Of a stretch of DNA of 62,701 bases, positions 18,344-26,389 are shown in pieces (the first letter of the stretch is position 1; every line of letters begins with the position of its first letter). The notes beneath the pieces were generated by a model, which did not search any database, was not told where the DNA came from, and saw nothing but the letters and a program-made list of their open reading frames with translations. Both the position numbers and the translations under genes were made by a program. Origin of the DNA: Lachnospiraceae bacterium (GTDB taxonomy: Bacteria; Bacillota; Clostridia; Lachnospirales; Lachnospiraceae); NCBI GenBank assembly GCA_024696945.1, contig JAILGF010000225.1, positions 1 through 62,701 of the forward strand. The letters are read 5' to 3'.

Positions 18344-19156
18344 ATGCAGACTAAAAGAAGAGTTGTTTCTTTAGGTTTAATATTAAGTCTTTTGGCAGTT
18401 CTTTTCATTGTCCCTTCTGCAACAGTACGTGCCGAGGAAAGTGCTGATGCACCGGCAAACGGAACGGTTACCTATGAGATAACCGATCAGGAGCCTGTTA
18501 TGGCAGTTGATAGGGAAGCAGAGATCAAGGAGCAGCTTAGTGAAAAGATCGGTTCTTTAACAGAAAAGCTTTATGGTGGTATCACTTATCTTACTTTAAA
18601 TGATTGCGGAAAGAGAGTTTCGGGTTTTGTCGGTGCTTTTTCAGAGGGCTATGATGGTTTTAAGAAAGAGCAGGAGAAGAAAAAAGCGGCCGCAAATGCC
18701 GCAAAATCATCAAGCAACGGAAACCGTGAGCATTCGGATGTGCTTGTTTATAAGTACAATCCGGCTATGGATATTGACGTTACTGACGAAGAGTTTGAAA
18801 TCCTTTGCAGGATTACCGAGGCTGAGGCGGGAGATCAGGATGTTTACGGAAGGATTCTTGTTGTAAACGTTATTCTTAACCGTGTTAATTGGAAAAAAGA
18901 GTTTGCCAATGATATCGAAGGCGTTGTATTTGAGAAAGGTCAGTTTTCTCCTATTTCAAACGGCGCTTATTACAGAGTCGTTGTTGATGATGTGACTAAA
19001 GAGGCTGTGACCAGAGCCCTTGAAGGTGAGGACTATTCGGACGGTGCACTTTACTTCTTTATGAGATCCGGAACCTCAAAGTCTGCAGCAGCTTGGTTTG
19101 ATTCGTTGGAGTTCGTTCTTAAATACGGATGCCACGAGTTCTTCAAGGAAAATTGA
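18344..19156 (+). CDS. Secreted cell-wall hydrolase, SleB/Hydrolase_2 family
   Basis: 270-aa exported protein. The signal peptide (about residues 5-28) ends near ATVRAEE; a low-complexity Lys/Ala/Asn linker precedes the C-terminal Hydrolase_2 domain (LCRITEAEAGDQDVYGRILVVNVILNR), with the conserved catalytic-type Glu in ITEAEAG. Members such as SleB and CwlJ cut spore cortex or vegetative peptidoglycan. Here the lack of neighbouring spore genes leaves the substrate open. It has its own promoter and terminator and is a single-gene unit. Confidence 0.85.
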   Translation: MQTKRRVVSLGLILSLLAVLFIVPSATVRAEESADAPANGTVTYEITDQEPVMAVDREAEIKEQLSEKIGSLTEKLYGGITYLTLNDCGKRVSGFVGAFSEGYDGFKKEQEKKKAAANAAKSSSNGNREHSDVLVYKYNPAMDIDVTDEEFEILCRITEAEAGDQDVYGRILVVNVILNRVNWKKEFANDIEGVVFEKGQFSPISNGAYYRVVVDDVTKEAVTRALEGEDYSDGALYFFMRSGTSKSAAAWFDSLEFVLKYGCHEFFKEN

Positions 19157-19195
19157 GTTTAGATTGTTTTTAGGAATATATCGAGCTTATATAAG

Positions 19196-19232
19196 GCAAT
19201 CTTCCGAAAATGCGGGAGATTGCTTTTTGTTT
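19196..19232 (+). terminator. Terminator after the SleB-like gene
   Basis: Stem GCAATCTTCCG (19196-19206) pairs with CGGGAGATTGC (19213-19223), one T-G wobble, followed by TTTTTGTTTT. Confidence 0.88.
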
Positions 19233-19242
19233 TAAAAAATTA

Positions 19243-19271
19243 TTGTAATCCCGACGGATATGTGATATAGT
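19243..19271 (+). promoter_or_regulatory. Promoter of thrC
   Basis: TTGTAA (19243-19248), 17-nt spacer, TATAGT (19266-19271). The leader before thrC is about 85 nt and shows no T-box features. Confidence 0.65.
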
Positions 19272-19364
19272 TCGTCATAAGACATCGGCACCGATTAACG
19301 AGCCGTATCTGATGACTGTATGACAAAGAAGAAGTTTGCAGTAATTTTGCGGAAAGGTGACATT

Positions 19365-20825
19365 ATGGCAATTAAATATCATAGTACAAGAAATCCCAAG
19401 CTGACAGCTACCGCTTCGGAGGCGATTTTAAACGGAATAGCTCCCGACGGTGGATTATATGTTCCGGAGCAGATCCCGAAGCTTAAATTAACGTTTGAAG
19501 CACTTGCAAAGATGGATTATGCCCATGTAGCATACGAGGTTATGAAGCTTTTCTTTACCGACTTTACGGAAGATGAGCTTATGGCTTGCATCAAGGGGGC
19601 ATATAATCCTGAAAAGTTTGATACTGAAGATATTACAACGCTTGTTCAGGCGGGAGATGCATATTTTCTGGAACTTTTCCACGGAAGGACCATTGCTTTT
19701 AAGGATATGGCTCTTTCAATCCTTCCGTATCTTATGACGACGGCTGCAAAGAAATGCGGTGCAAAGGAAGAAATAGTCATTCTTACCGCTACATCGGGAG
19801 ATACCGGAAAAGCTGCTCTTGCAGGCTTTGCGGATGTACCGGGGACGAGTATTGTTGTTTTCTATCCCAAGCACGGTGTCAGCCGTGTGCAGGAGAAACA
19901 GATGGTCACCCAGCGCGGAAAGAATGTGAACGTTATAGGCATAGAGGGTAATTTTGATGATGCTCAGACTGCCGTTAAGGCAATGTTTACGGATGAAAAA
20001 TTGGCCGAAAGGATGAAGGCTAAGGGCTATCGTTTCTCGTCCGCAAATTCGATCAATATCGGAAGGCTTGTGCCCCAGGTGGCATATTATGTATATGCTT
20101 ATTCAAGATTGATGCCGAAAGAGATTAACTTTGTAGTCCCGACCGGAAATTTCGGGAATATCCTGGCAGCTTATTATGCATATGAGATGGGAGTTCCGGT
20201 ACATAAGCTCATCTGTGCTTCCAATAGGAACAAAGTATTAACTGACTTCTTTGAAACGGGCGTTTATGATAGAAACAGGGAATTTTATCTCACATCCTCT
20301 CCGAGTATGGATATCCTAATCTCTTCAAACCTTGAGAGACTTATTTATGAGATATCCGGAGACAAGACGGCTTCATTTATGAAGGATCTTAAGGAAAAAG
20401 GCAGATATGAAATCTCTCACGAGATGAAGAGCAAGCTTAATATATTTGTCGGTGGATACGCAGAAGACGAGGATATGGAGCAGGCCATTGCCGATTTGTA
20501 TAAGAAGGAAGAATACATTATCGATACTCATACTGCAGTTGCGGCTGCGGTATACAGCGCATACAGGAAGGAAACGGGGGACGAGACCTGTACGGTAATA
20601 GCTTCGACGGCCAGTCCTTACAAATTTACCAGGGCGGTACTGAATTCAATAGATCCTGCCTTTGATAAGAAGGACGATTTTGAACTGTTCGATGAACTGA
20701 ACAAACTTTCCGGAGTTCCAATACCACAGGCGATCAAGGATATTATCAGTGCCCCGGTATTGCATGATACGGTTTGCGCGAAGGATGGACTGGAAAAAGA
20801 AGTGGAGAGGATTTACAATTTATAG
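19365..20825 (+). CDS. thrC: Threonine synthase
   Basis: 486-aa PLP enzyme converting O-phosphohomoserine to threonine, the last step of threonine synthesis. N-terminal YHSTRNPKLTATASEAIL and GIAPDGGLYVP are typical of the longer, class-1 ThrC; the PLP lysine is in GRTIAFKDMALS, and LTATSGDTGKAAL binds the phosphate. Start: ATG 19365 with AAAGGTGA at 19353-19360; an upstream in-frame start at 19320 would add 15 residues. It is monocistronic, between a promoter and a terminator. Confidence 0.95.
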   Translation: MAIKYHSTRNPKLTATASEAILNGIAPDGGLYVPEQIPKLKLTFEALAKMDYAHVAYEVMKLFFTDFTEDELMACIKGAYNPEKFDTEDITTLVQAGDAYFLELFHGRTIAFKDMALSILPYLMTTAAKKCGAKEEIVILTATSGDTGKAALAGFADVPGTSIVVFYPKHGVSRVQEKQMVTQRGKNVNVIGIEGNFDDAQTAVKAMFTDEKLAERMKAKGYRFSSANSINIGRLVPQVAYYVYAYSRLMPKEINFVVPTGNFGNILAAYYAYEMGVPVHKLICASNRNKVLTDFFETGVYDRNREFYLTSSPSMDILISSNLERLIYEISGDKTASFMKDLKEKGRYEISHEMKSKLNIFVGGYAEDEDMEQAIADLYKKEEYIIDTHTAVAAAVYSAYRKETGDETCTVIASTASPYKFTRAVLNSIDPAFDKKDDFELFDELNKLSGVPIPQAIKDIISAPVLHDTVCAKDGLEKEVERIYNL

Positions 20826-20842
20826 TCTGTTATATAAAAAAT

Positions 20843-20898
20843 GTCATTTGGTTAGGGAAATCTTTTAATGGAGATACCTTTGTCAAATGACTTTTTTG
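20843..20898 (+). terminator. Terminator after thrC
   Basis: GTCATTTG (20843-20850) pairs with CAAATGAC (20884-20891) and is followed by TTTTTTG. The loop is 33 nt. Confidence 0.7.
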
Positions 20899-20926
20899 TA
20901 TATTTACGCAAATATTAAGAAAAAAC

Positions 20927-20949
20927 GTGAAATGTCACAAATATTTCAC
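20927..20949. promoter_or_regulatory. Inverted repeat upstream of the secreted-protein gene (possible operator)
   Basis: GTGAAAT (20927-20933) and ATTTCAC (20943-20949), 9 nt apart, lie about 100 nt upstream of the promoter in a 345-nt non-coding stretch. They could bind a dimeric regulator, but no regulator is indicated. Confidence 0.3.
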
Positions 20950-21050
20950 AAACTTGTTGAAAAAGTGTCAAACGCTGATGTTTTAATGATTCCATAGCCA
21001 TTCTGGTGTTTGGAAACGGCTTTTCTTTCATTAACGGGGGGAAAAAGTAC

Positions 21051-21079
21051 TTGAACTTTTTGCGAGTTAGTGGTACAAT
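21051..21079 (+). promoter_or_regulatory. Promoter of the major secreted-protein gene
   Basis: TTGAAC (21051-21056), 17-nt spacer, TACAAT (21074-21079). The predicted 5' leader is about 85 nt and ends in the strong ribosome-binding site AAGGAGG (21154-21160). Confidence 0.75.
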
Positions 21080-21170
21080 CTAACCGTTATTGGAATGATT
21101 TGCTATGTGTGAGTATGCAGCATATGGCATATCAACAACCATCACACTATTTTAAGGAGGAAAAAGACAC

Positions 21171-23885
21171 ATGAAGAAGTTCTTCAAGGCTCTTGCACTT
21201 GTACTTGCTCTTACTCTTGTGATCGGATCAATTCCTGTTTCCGCAGCTATTGATTTCGCATTTACAAAAGATAAGAAAGTCATCTACATTGGTGAAGCTC
21301 AAGGAACCAGAACAGATGAAGAAGGCAATGTTATTAAGTGTAAGACAAAAGAAAGCTACACTCTTTCAAAGTTCATTACTAACTTTGACTCAGATACAAT
21401 GAGATCAAAGCTTGTAAGCTCAAATGAAAACGTTGTAGCTATCGACGGCCATAAGGTTGTTGCCAAGGGTATTGGTACAGCTAAGGTGGACGTTACAATT
21501 CTTGATAAGGATACCAAGACCGATATCGGTGGTACCACTCTTTCTATCAAGATTGTTGTTAAGAAGAATGCTACATCCGTTCCCGTAAAGGTAAAGGACG
21601 CTGAGGGAAATGAAATTGAGGATGTTGCAAACTACAAGTTCGCTGCTAACACTGATTACATCTTCACTCTTACACGTAAGGATGATGAAGGTAACAGAAT
21701 AGACACTGACAAGCGTAAGCTTGAGTGCGACAGCGACAAGGTTTCTATCAAGGCTGGCGAAGCTGGTATTATGTACAGAGTAAACTTCGCTGAGGCTGGT
21801 GAGTACACTCTTAAGGCTACCGCTTTCCAGAGTACAGTATTCCCGAATCCTACAGTTGACCCTGTAGAAATCAAGGTTAAGGTTGGTTATGAGGCAGTTG
21901 CAGTTGATCAGTATTCACTGAACCAGGCAGTTGTTACATTCGAGACCAACGTTGCTAACCCTAGCAAGGATCTCTTCAAGCTTTACACCAAGGTTGTTAA
22001 CAACGGCGAGGAGAAGCTTCTTGACGATTCACAGGTTAAGGGTGTTGAAGTTCTTGCAGATGACAAGACAAAGGTTGTTGCTACATTTGAGGCTGACTTC
22101 GTTGGCGGCAGAGAGTATTTCTTATACTACGGCGAGAAGGAAGTTGGAAGCTTCGTAGCAGCTTCTGTAAATGCTGATTCTGTTGCTAGAGTTGAGATCA
22201 TTGCTGGTCAGGAATTCGAAGTAAACAAGACAGGTCAGCTTAAGTACAAGCTTTTCAATGACAAGGATGTTGATATCACAAGCGCTTACGGAAAGAGCCT
22301 TAACGGTACTATTTCAGCAGAGCTTGTTGACAAGACAGATACAACTTCTAACATCTGGGGTCTTGATGTTGTACTTGGTAAGGAAAACACCAACTATGAT
22401 GTTAAACTTACATATTCATGGTATGATTCAACAGGTATTCCTCAGTCTAAGGAAGCTACCGGCGTTATCAGATGTATCCCTCAGAAGGTATTTGAGAGAA
22501 CAGACTTCAAGGGCGTTATCGGAAGTTCTAAGACTATCTTAGGCGGAGACGGCAAGCTTAACGGCGAGTGCACAGATTCACTGTTCGCATACGGCGATGC
22601 TGATACTCAGCTTCAGGTTGCTATCGGATACACATTAAACGGAAACGTTACATATGATGTAATCGATGGTGCTGGAATCCACAACAACACTAACGTTTAT
22701 GATAGTTACAAGGTTACTAGTGCATCCGAGAGAATTATCATGGTAGTTGGTGGTTACAAGCTTTCTGCAACAGGTGAAGGCACAACCAACATCGTAATTT
22801 ACGGTGTTAAGGCTGGACAGGCTGATCAGGTTGTAGGTGTTGTAAGTGTTACTGTTAATCCTAAGAGAACTCTTGCAGACTTCAAGGTTTCTGCATCTAA
22901 GCTTGCTCTTAACATGGCTAACGCAGAAGATGCTATCACATTCGATCTTGTTGCTCTTGACCAGTATGGCGTAGAGATGGCTAAGAACGTAACTGTAAAG
23001 CAGATTTATGCTGATGCTTATACAGGTCCTGTTGCTGATGGTGCTGTTCAGGGTACTGTTGCAGCTGTTCCTGGAAACAAGGCTGAAATCACTCTTAAGG
23101 CTGCTAACCTTACTCCTAACGGACCCGATGATAAGACAACTCTTATCTTCGAATTCGATTGCGAAGGCAAGAAGTACAGAATTTCTAACCTTGATTGTGG
23201 TTATGCAACAACAGCTGACAGACAGCTCCTTGATATCAAGGGCGAGTCAGAGCTTAAGACCGGTCTTACCTCTGGTTCAACAGCTAAGACAACTACTATC
23301 GCACTTAAGGGTCTTGCAAACAACAAGTATGCAGTATCCGGTGCAGCTGTAAGCTTCTTCGCAGGAGCTCCTGCTATTGATAGAGTTGATACTTCAGCTA
23401 GATTCGTTTACACAGTTAAGAAGGACGGCGTTCTTCTTAATGGTCAGAACGCTAACTTCGTTGGCAATACATTTACCAGCGTTGTTAAGGGTACAGGTGC
23501 TGCTTCCGGTACAGCTATTAAGCTTGCTGCTGGTACATACGCAGTAGACCTTTACGAGTTCAAGACAAGCAGCGATGGAACATTCGCTACACCTTACATG
23601 ATCGATTCTGCTTCCTTCAAGGTAACAGATGATCAGGCAGGTCTTACATTTGAGAAGGTTAAGATCGAGGGTATCGGCCATAACCTTACTTCAGCTGCTG
23701 ACCTTGCTGGATGCTTCAAGTTTAAGTTTGATAACAACGATGTAACCGCAGCTGTAGTTATTGATGCTACATTTGCAGGTGACGGATCTTCAGCATACGT
23801 TAAGTCTGCTAAGTACGTTGGAACCAACGCTGAACTTGGTACATTCGAAGTAACCGTAGCTATCGACCTCGTTGTTAGAAAGTAA
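21171..23885 (+). CDS. Large secreted Ig-like protein, candidate S-layer or surface protein
   Basis: 904-aa exported protein: signal peptide MKKFFKALALVLALTLVIGSIPVSA, then an all-beta body. A Big_2-like domain is visible near residues 40-120 (SSNENVVAIDGHKVVAKGIGTAKVDVTI) and similar segments recur mid-protein (GGYKLSATGEGTTNIVIYG, ASKLALNMANAEDAITF). No SLH, LPXTG, choline- or other wall-binding motif is visible, so anchoring is unexplained. Codon use is extremely biased (CTT, GTT, AAG, AAC, GCT), and promoter and AAGGAGG site are strong, all pointing to an abundant product. It forms its own unit with a terminator. The surface-layer role is inference. Confidence 0.75.
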   Translation: MKKFFKALALVLALTLVIGSIPVSAAIDFAFTKDKKVIYIGEAQGTRTDEEGNVIKCKTKESYTLSKFITNFDSDTMRSKLVSSNENVVAIDGHKVVAKGIGTAKVDVTILDKDTKTDIGGTTLSIKIVVKKNATSVPVKVKDAEGNEIEDVANYKFAANTDYIFTLTRKDDEGNRIDTDKRKLECDSDKVSIKAGEAGIMYRVNFAEAGEYTLKATAFQSTVFPNPTVDPVEIKVKVGYEAVAVDQYSLNQAVVTFETNVANPSKDLFKLYTKVVNNGEEKLLDDSQVKGVEVLADDKTKVVATFEADFVGGREYFLYYGEKEVGSFVAASVNADSVARVEIIAGQEFEVNKTGQLKYKLFNDKDVDITSAYGKSLNGTISAELVDKTDTTSNIWGLDVVLGKENTNYDVKLTYSWYDSTGIPQSKEATGVIRCIPQKVFERTDFKGVIGSSKTILGGDGKLNGECTDSLFAYGDADTQLQVAIGYTLNGNVTYDVIDGAGIHNNTNVYDSYKVTSASERIIMVVGGYKLSATGEGTTNIVIYGVKAGQADQVVGVVSVTVNPKRTLADFKVSASKLALNMANAEDAITFDLVALDQYGVEMAKNVTVKQIYADAYTGPVADGAVQGTVAAVPGNKAEITLKAANLTPNGPDDKTTLIFEFDCEGKKYRISNLDCGYATTADRQLLDIKGESELKTGLTSGSTAKTTTIALKGLANNKYAVSGAAVSFFAGAPAIDRVDTSARFVYTVKKDGVLLNGQNANFVGNTFTSVVKGTGAASGTAIKLAAGTYAVDLYEFKTSSDGTFATPYMIDSASFKVTDDQAGLTFEKVKIEGIGHNLTSAADLAGCFKFKFDNNDVTAAVVIDATFAGDGSSAYVKSAKYVGTNAELGTFEVTVAIDLVVRK

Positions 23886-23915
23886 TTTCTGAATAATAAG
23901 TCGTAAGTTTACATT

Positions 23916-23950
23916 GAAGAGGGCTTCCTTTCGGAGGCCTTCTTCTTTTT
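23916..23950 (+). terminator. Strong terminator after the secreted-protein gene
   Basis: 13-bp stem 23916-23928 / 23933-23945 (two G-T pairs) with a TTTC tetraloop, then TTTTT. Confidence 0.92.
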
Positions 23951-23955
23951 ATGGT

Positions 23956-23984
23956 TTGACTTTTAATTTTATATGTGGTAGTAT
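23956..23984 (+). promoter_or_regulatory. Promoter of the carrier-protein/acylation operon
   Basis: TTGACT (23956-23961), 17-nt spacer, TAGTAT (23979-23984). It begins 6 nt after the preceding terminator and 40 nt before the carrier-protein start. Confidence 0.6.
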
Positions 23985-24023
23985 TAAAATCGATTAAAAA
24001 TGCACAGGAGGCAAGGATTTATT

Positions 24024-24254
24024 ATGGAAGAGAAAGTATTGGAGTTTTTATCATCGGAGTTTCCTCAGATTGATTTTACCGCATCTGATACACTGGTAGA
24101 TGACGGCATTTTAGATTCATTGACAATTGTAAGCATCATATCTGCTTTAAATATGGAATATGACATTGATATACCTTATGAGGAAATTATCGAAGAGAAT
24201 TTCAACTCTGTAGAAGGTCTTGCAAAAATGGTAGAACGCCTTCAGGATGAATGA
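24024..24254 (+). CDS. Acyl/peptidyl carrier protein (DltC-like)
   Basis: 76-aa acidic four-helix carrier protein. The phosphopantetheine attachment serine is in DGILDSLTIVSII (about residue 36). Size and the FPQIDF...LVDDGILDSL pattern resemble DltC and stand-alone carriers rather than fatty-acid AcpP (which has GADSLDT). Start: ATG 24024 behind CAAGG; an earlier start at 24000 would put the RBS inside the gene. It is first in an operon with an adenylating ligase, so it most likely carries the acyl group the ligase activates. Confidence 0.88.
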   Translation: MEEKVLEFLSSEFPQIDFTASDTLVDDGILDSLTIVSIISALNMEYDIDIPYEEIIEENFNSVEGLAKMVERLQDE

Positions 24255-24300
24255 TACAGTACCAATCGAAGAATATTAACAATACGAGGCAGAGCATAAA

Positions 24301-26343
24301 GTGTTTGATTCGCTTGTAAAAAAGATAGGATTATTAGCAGAGCAACAGCCTGAAAAACTCGCTGTTGCTTTTAAGAAGGAACAGCTTTCTTATTCTGAGC
24401 TTTTTGAAAGAATAAGAAGGTATTCTTTTGTTCTTAAAAAACATGGAGTATCAGCAGGAGACAGGATATGCCTTTCAGCTGTCTCAAAGCCTTCATTTGT
24501 AGTGACTTACCTTGCTATTGAATACTGCCATGCAATTCCGGTATTTCTTGACAAAAGCAGTACTGAGGAAAACATGCTTGTGGTCTACAGGGATTCGGAA
24601 AGTTCCTTAATGATCACCGATAAATTAAGCAGGAATGATGATCCAACTGTTAAGATATTAAGTTATAAGAGCCTGGCAGAGTTGATCGATGAAGAAAATG
24701 ATAGTAATAAAGACAAAAATTACGAAATTCCTATCGAGGACTCTCTTGCCGAGCTCTTATTTACCACAGGGACTACATCCAAACCAAAGGGAGTTATGCT
24801 TAGCTACAAGGCTGTTTATAACATCCTTCAAAATACAATAGATGGAATCGGAATAAGAGAGGATGACATAATCCTTCTTCCGCTTCCCTTAAACCATTCA
24901 TTTGCCTTAAGGGTTCTTCGTGCTTACCTATATAAAGGTGCTACGGTAGTTCTTCAGAATGGCTTCACATTTGCAAAGGAAGCGGAAAACAATATATCGA
25001 TGTACAATTGTACGTCGATGGCATGTGTACCGACTTCGTATGAGGTGATGAGATCACAGATGCAGGATGACTTCCAAAGGGTACTTGGCGGTTTGAGATA
25101 CATTGAGTTCGGTGCAGGATCTCTTTCTATAAGACAGAGAAGGGATATTACGGCACTTCTTCCAAACGTTGCCATATATAACGTATGGGGAAGCTCCGAA
25201 ACAGGCGGAGCAATTTTCTGTGATGTATGTAAAGTCGTAAAGGAAGAGGAAAATATTGGTGCATTGGGAATACCTCTCAAGGGAAAGGTTGAAGTAAAAT
25301 TCCTCGACACGGAAGGAAATGCTATAGACAGCGATGAAGCGCATCCCGGACGCATGGCGCTCAAGGGTGATATGCAGATGTCAGGGTATTGGAACGAACC
25401 GGAAAAGACAACCGATGCCATAAGGGACGGCTGGATACTTACCGGTGATATGGCATATCAAAAAAACGGATATGTATTTATGCTGGGACGTGCGGATGAT
25501 ATTATAAATGTTGGCGGAGATAAGGTTTCTCCGATAGAGGTTGAAAACTTAGCCGGACAGTATAAAGGTATACATGAATGTGCCTGTATAGGAGCTGAGG
25601 ATACAGAAGGAATGCTCGGGCAGATGCCGGTATTATTTACGGTGGTAAACAGCTCCTACAATGAGGACGAGTTTAAGCAGTATCTTGGTTCTTGTATGGA
25701 GAAATACAAGATACCGCGTGTTTTTGTAAAACTACAGGAAATACCGAGAAACAGAATGCAAAAGATAGACAGGAACGCTCTTCGCAAGCTCTGGGAGAAC
25801 AGGAGCAGCCTAGCCCTTATGAATCCGGTTATTGACAATATTCTTTCAAGAAGAAGCGTAAGAAAGTTTACAGATAAGGAAATAGACCCTGAAATACTCA
25901 ATCTTATTTTAAAATGTGGTTACAACGCACCCAGCGGTAAAAATCTTCAGACATGGAGATTTACAGTTCTTACTAAAGAAAAGGATATTGAGGCACTGAA
26001 GGCCGCCACTAAGGAGACTGCCGAGAAAAACAAAATCGGTTTCTTCGGCTTTGAGAATCCGAAGGTACTGATTTTGGTGTCAAATGATAAACGTAATGCT
26101 GACGGATGCCAGGATGCTTCGTGTGCCGCAGAGAATATGATGCTGGCAGCACTTTCCTTTGGTATTGGTTCAGTATGGCTGAACCCCCTTATGACCATCC
26201 GTGATAAGGAGCCGGTAAAGAGCGTGCTTGACAGCTACGGTATTCCGGAACAGCATACCGTTTGGGCTTCGGTTGCAATGGGATATCCTGCAATGGATAC
26301 TATTCCCATGAAGAAAAAGGAAAACGTGATCCATTTCGTATGA
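24301..26343 (+). CDS. Acyl-adenylate ligase fused to a nitroreductase domain
   Basis: 680-aa fusion. Residues ~1-500 form an ANL adenylation domain: phosphate loop LLFTTGTTSKPKG (152-164), NVWGSSETGG (294-303), TGDMAY (381-386) and catalytic Lys488 in RMQKIDR. Residues ~505-680 are a complete FMN nitroreductase fold (ILSRRSVRKFTDKEI, NAPSGKNLQTWRF, GIGSVWLN). The A4 region reads LPLNHSFALRVL without the Asp that binds the amino group in DltA and NRPS domains, suggesting a non-amino carboxylic acid. GTG start at 24301 with GAGG 11 nt upstream. It lies 46 nt after the carrier gene. What the nitroreductase does to the acyl group is unknown. Confidence 0.9.
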   Translation: MFDSLVKKIGLLAEQQPEKLAVAFKKEQLSYSELFERIRRYSFVLKKHGVSAGDRICLSAVSKPSFVVTYLAIEYCHAIPVFLDKSSTEENMLVVYRDSESSLMITDKLSRNDDPTVKILSYKSLAELIDEENDSNKDKNYEIPIEDSLAELLFTTGTTSKPKGVMLSYKAVYNILQNTIDGIGIREDDIILLPLPLNHSFALRVLRAYLYKGATVVLQNGFTFAKEAENNISMYNCTSMACVPTSYEVMRSQMQDDFQRVLGGLRYIEFGAGSLSIRQRRDITALLPNVAIYNVWGSSETGGAIFCDVCKVVKEEENIGALGIPLKGKVEVKFLDTEGNAIDSDEAHPGRMALKGDMQMSGYWNEPEKTTDAIRDGWILTGDMAYQKNGYVFMLGRADDIINVGGDKVSPIEVENLAGQYKGIHECACIGAEDTEGMLGQMPVLFTVVNSSYNEDEFKQYLGSCMEKYKIPRVFVKLQEIPRNRMQKIDRNALRKLWENRSSLALMNPVIDNILSRRSVRKFTDKEIDPEILNLILKCGYNAPSGKNLQTWRFTVLTKEKDIEALKAATKETAEKNKIGFFGFENPKVLILVSNDKRNADGCQDASCAAENMMLAALSFGIGSVWLNPLMTIRDKEPVKSVLDSYGIPEQHTVWASVAMGYPAMDTIPMKKKENVIHFV

Positions 26344-26389
26344 GAGGATTGAGGCGTATAAATTAGTTGGATCGATTGAGGAGAACAAA

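Noticed and set aside
19271-19364. T-box leader before thrC
   Set aside because: Too short, without the T-box sequence or antiterminator.
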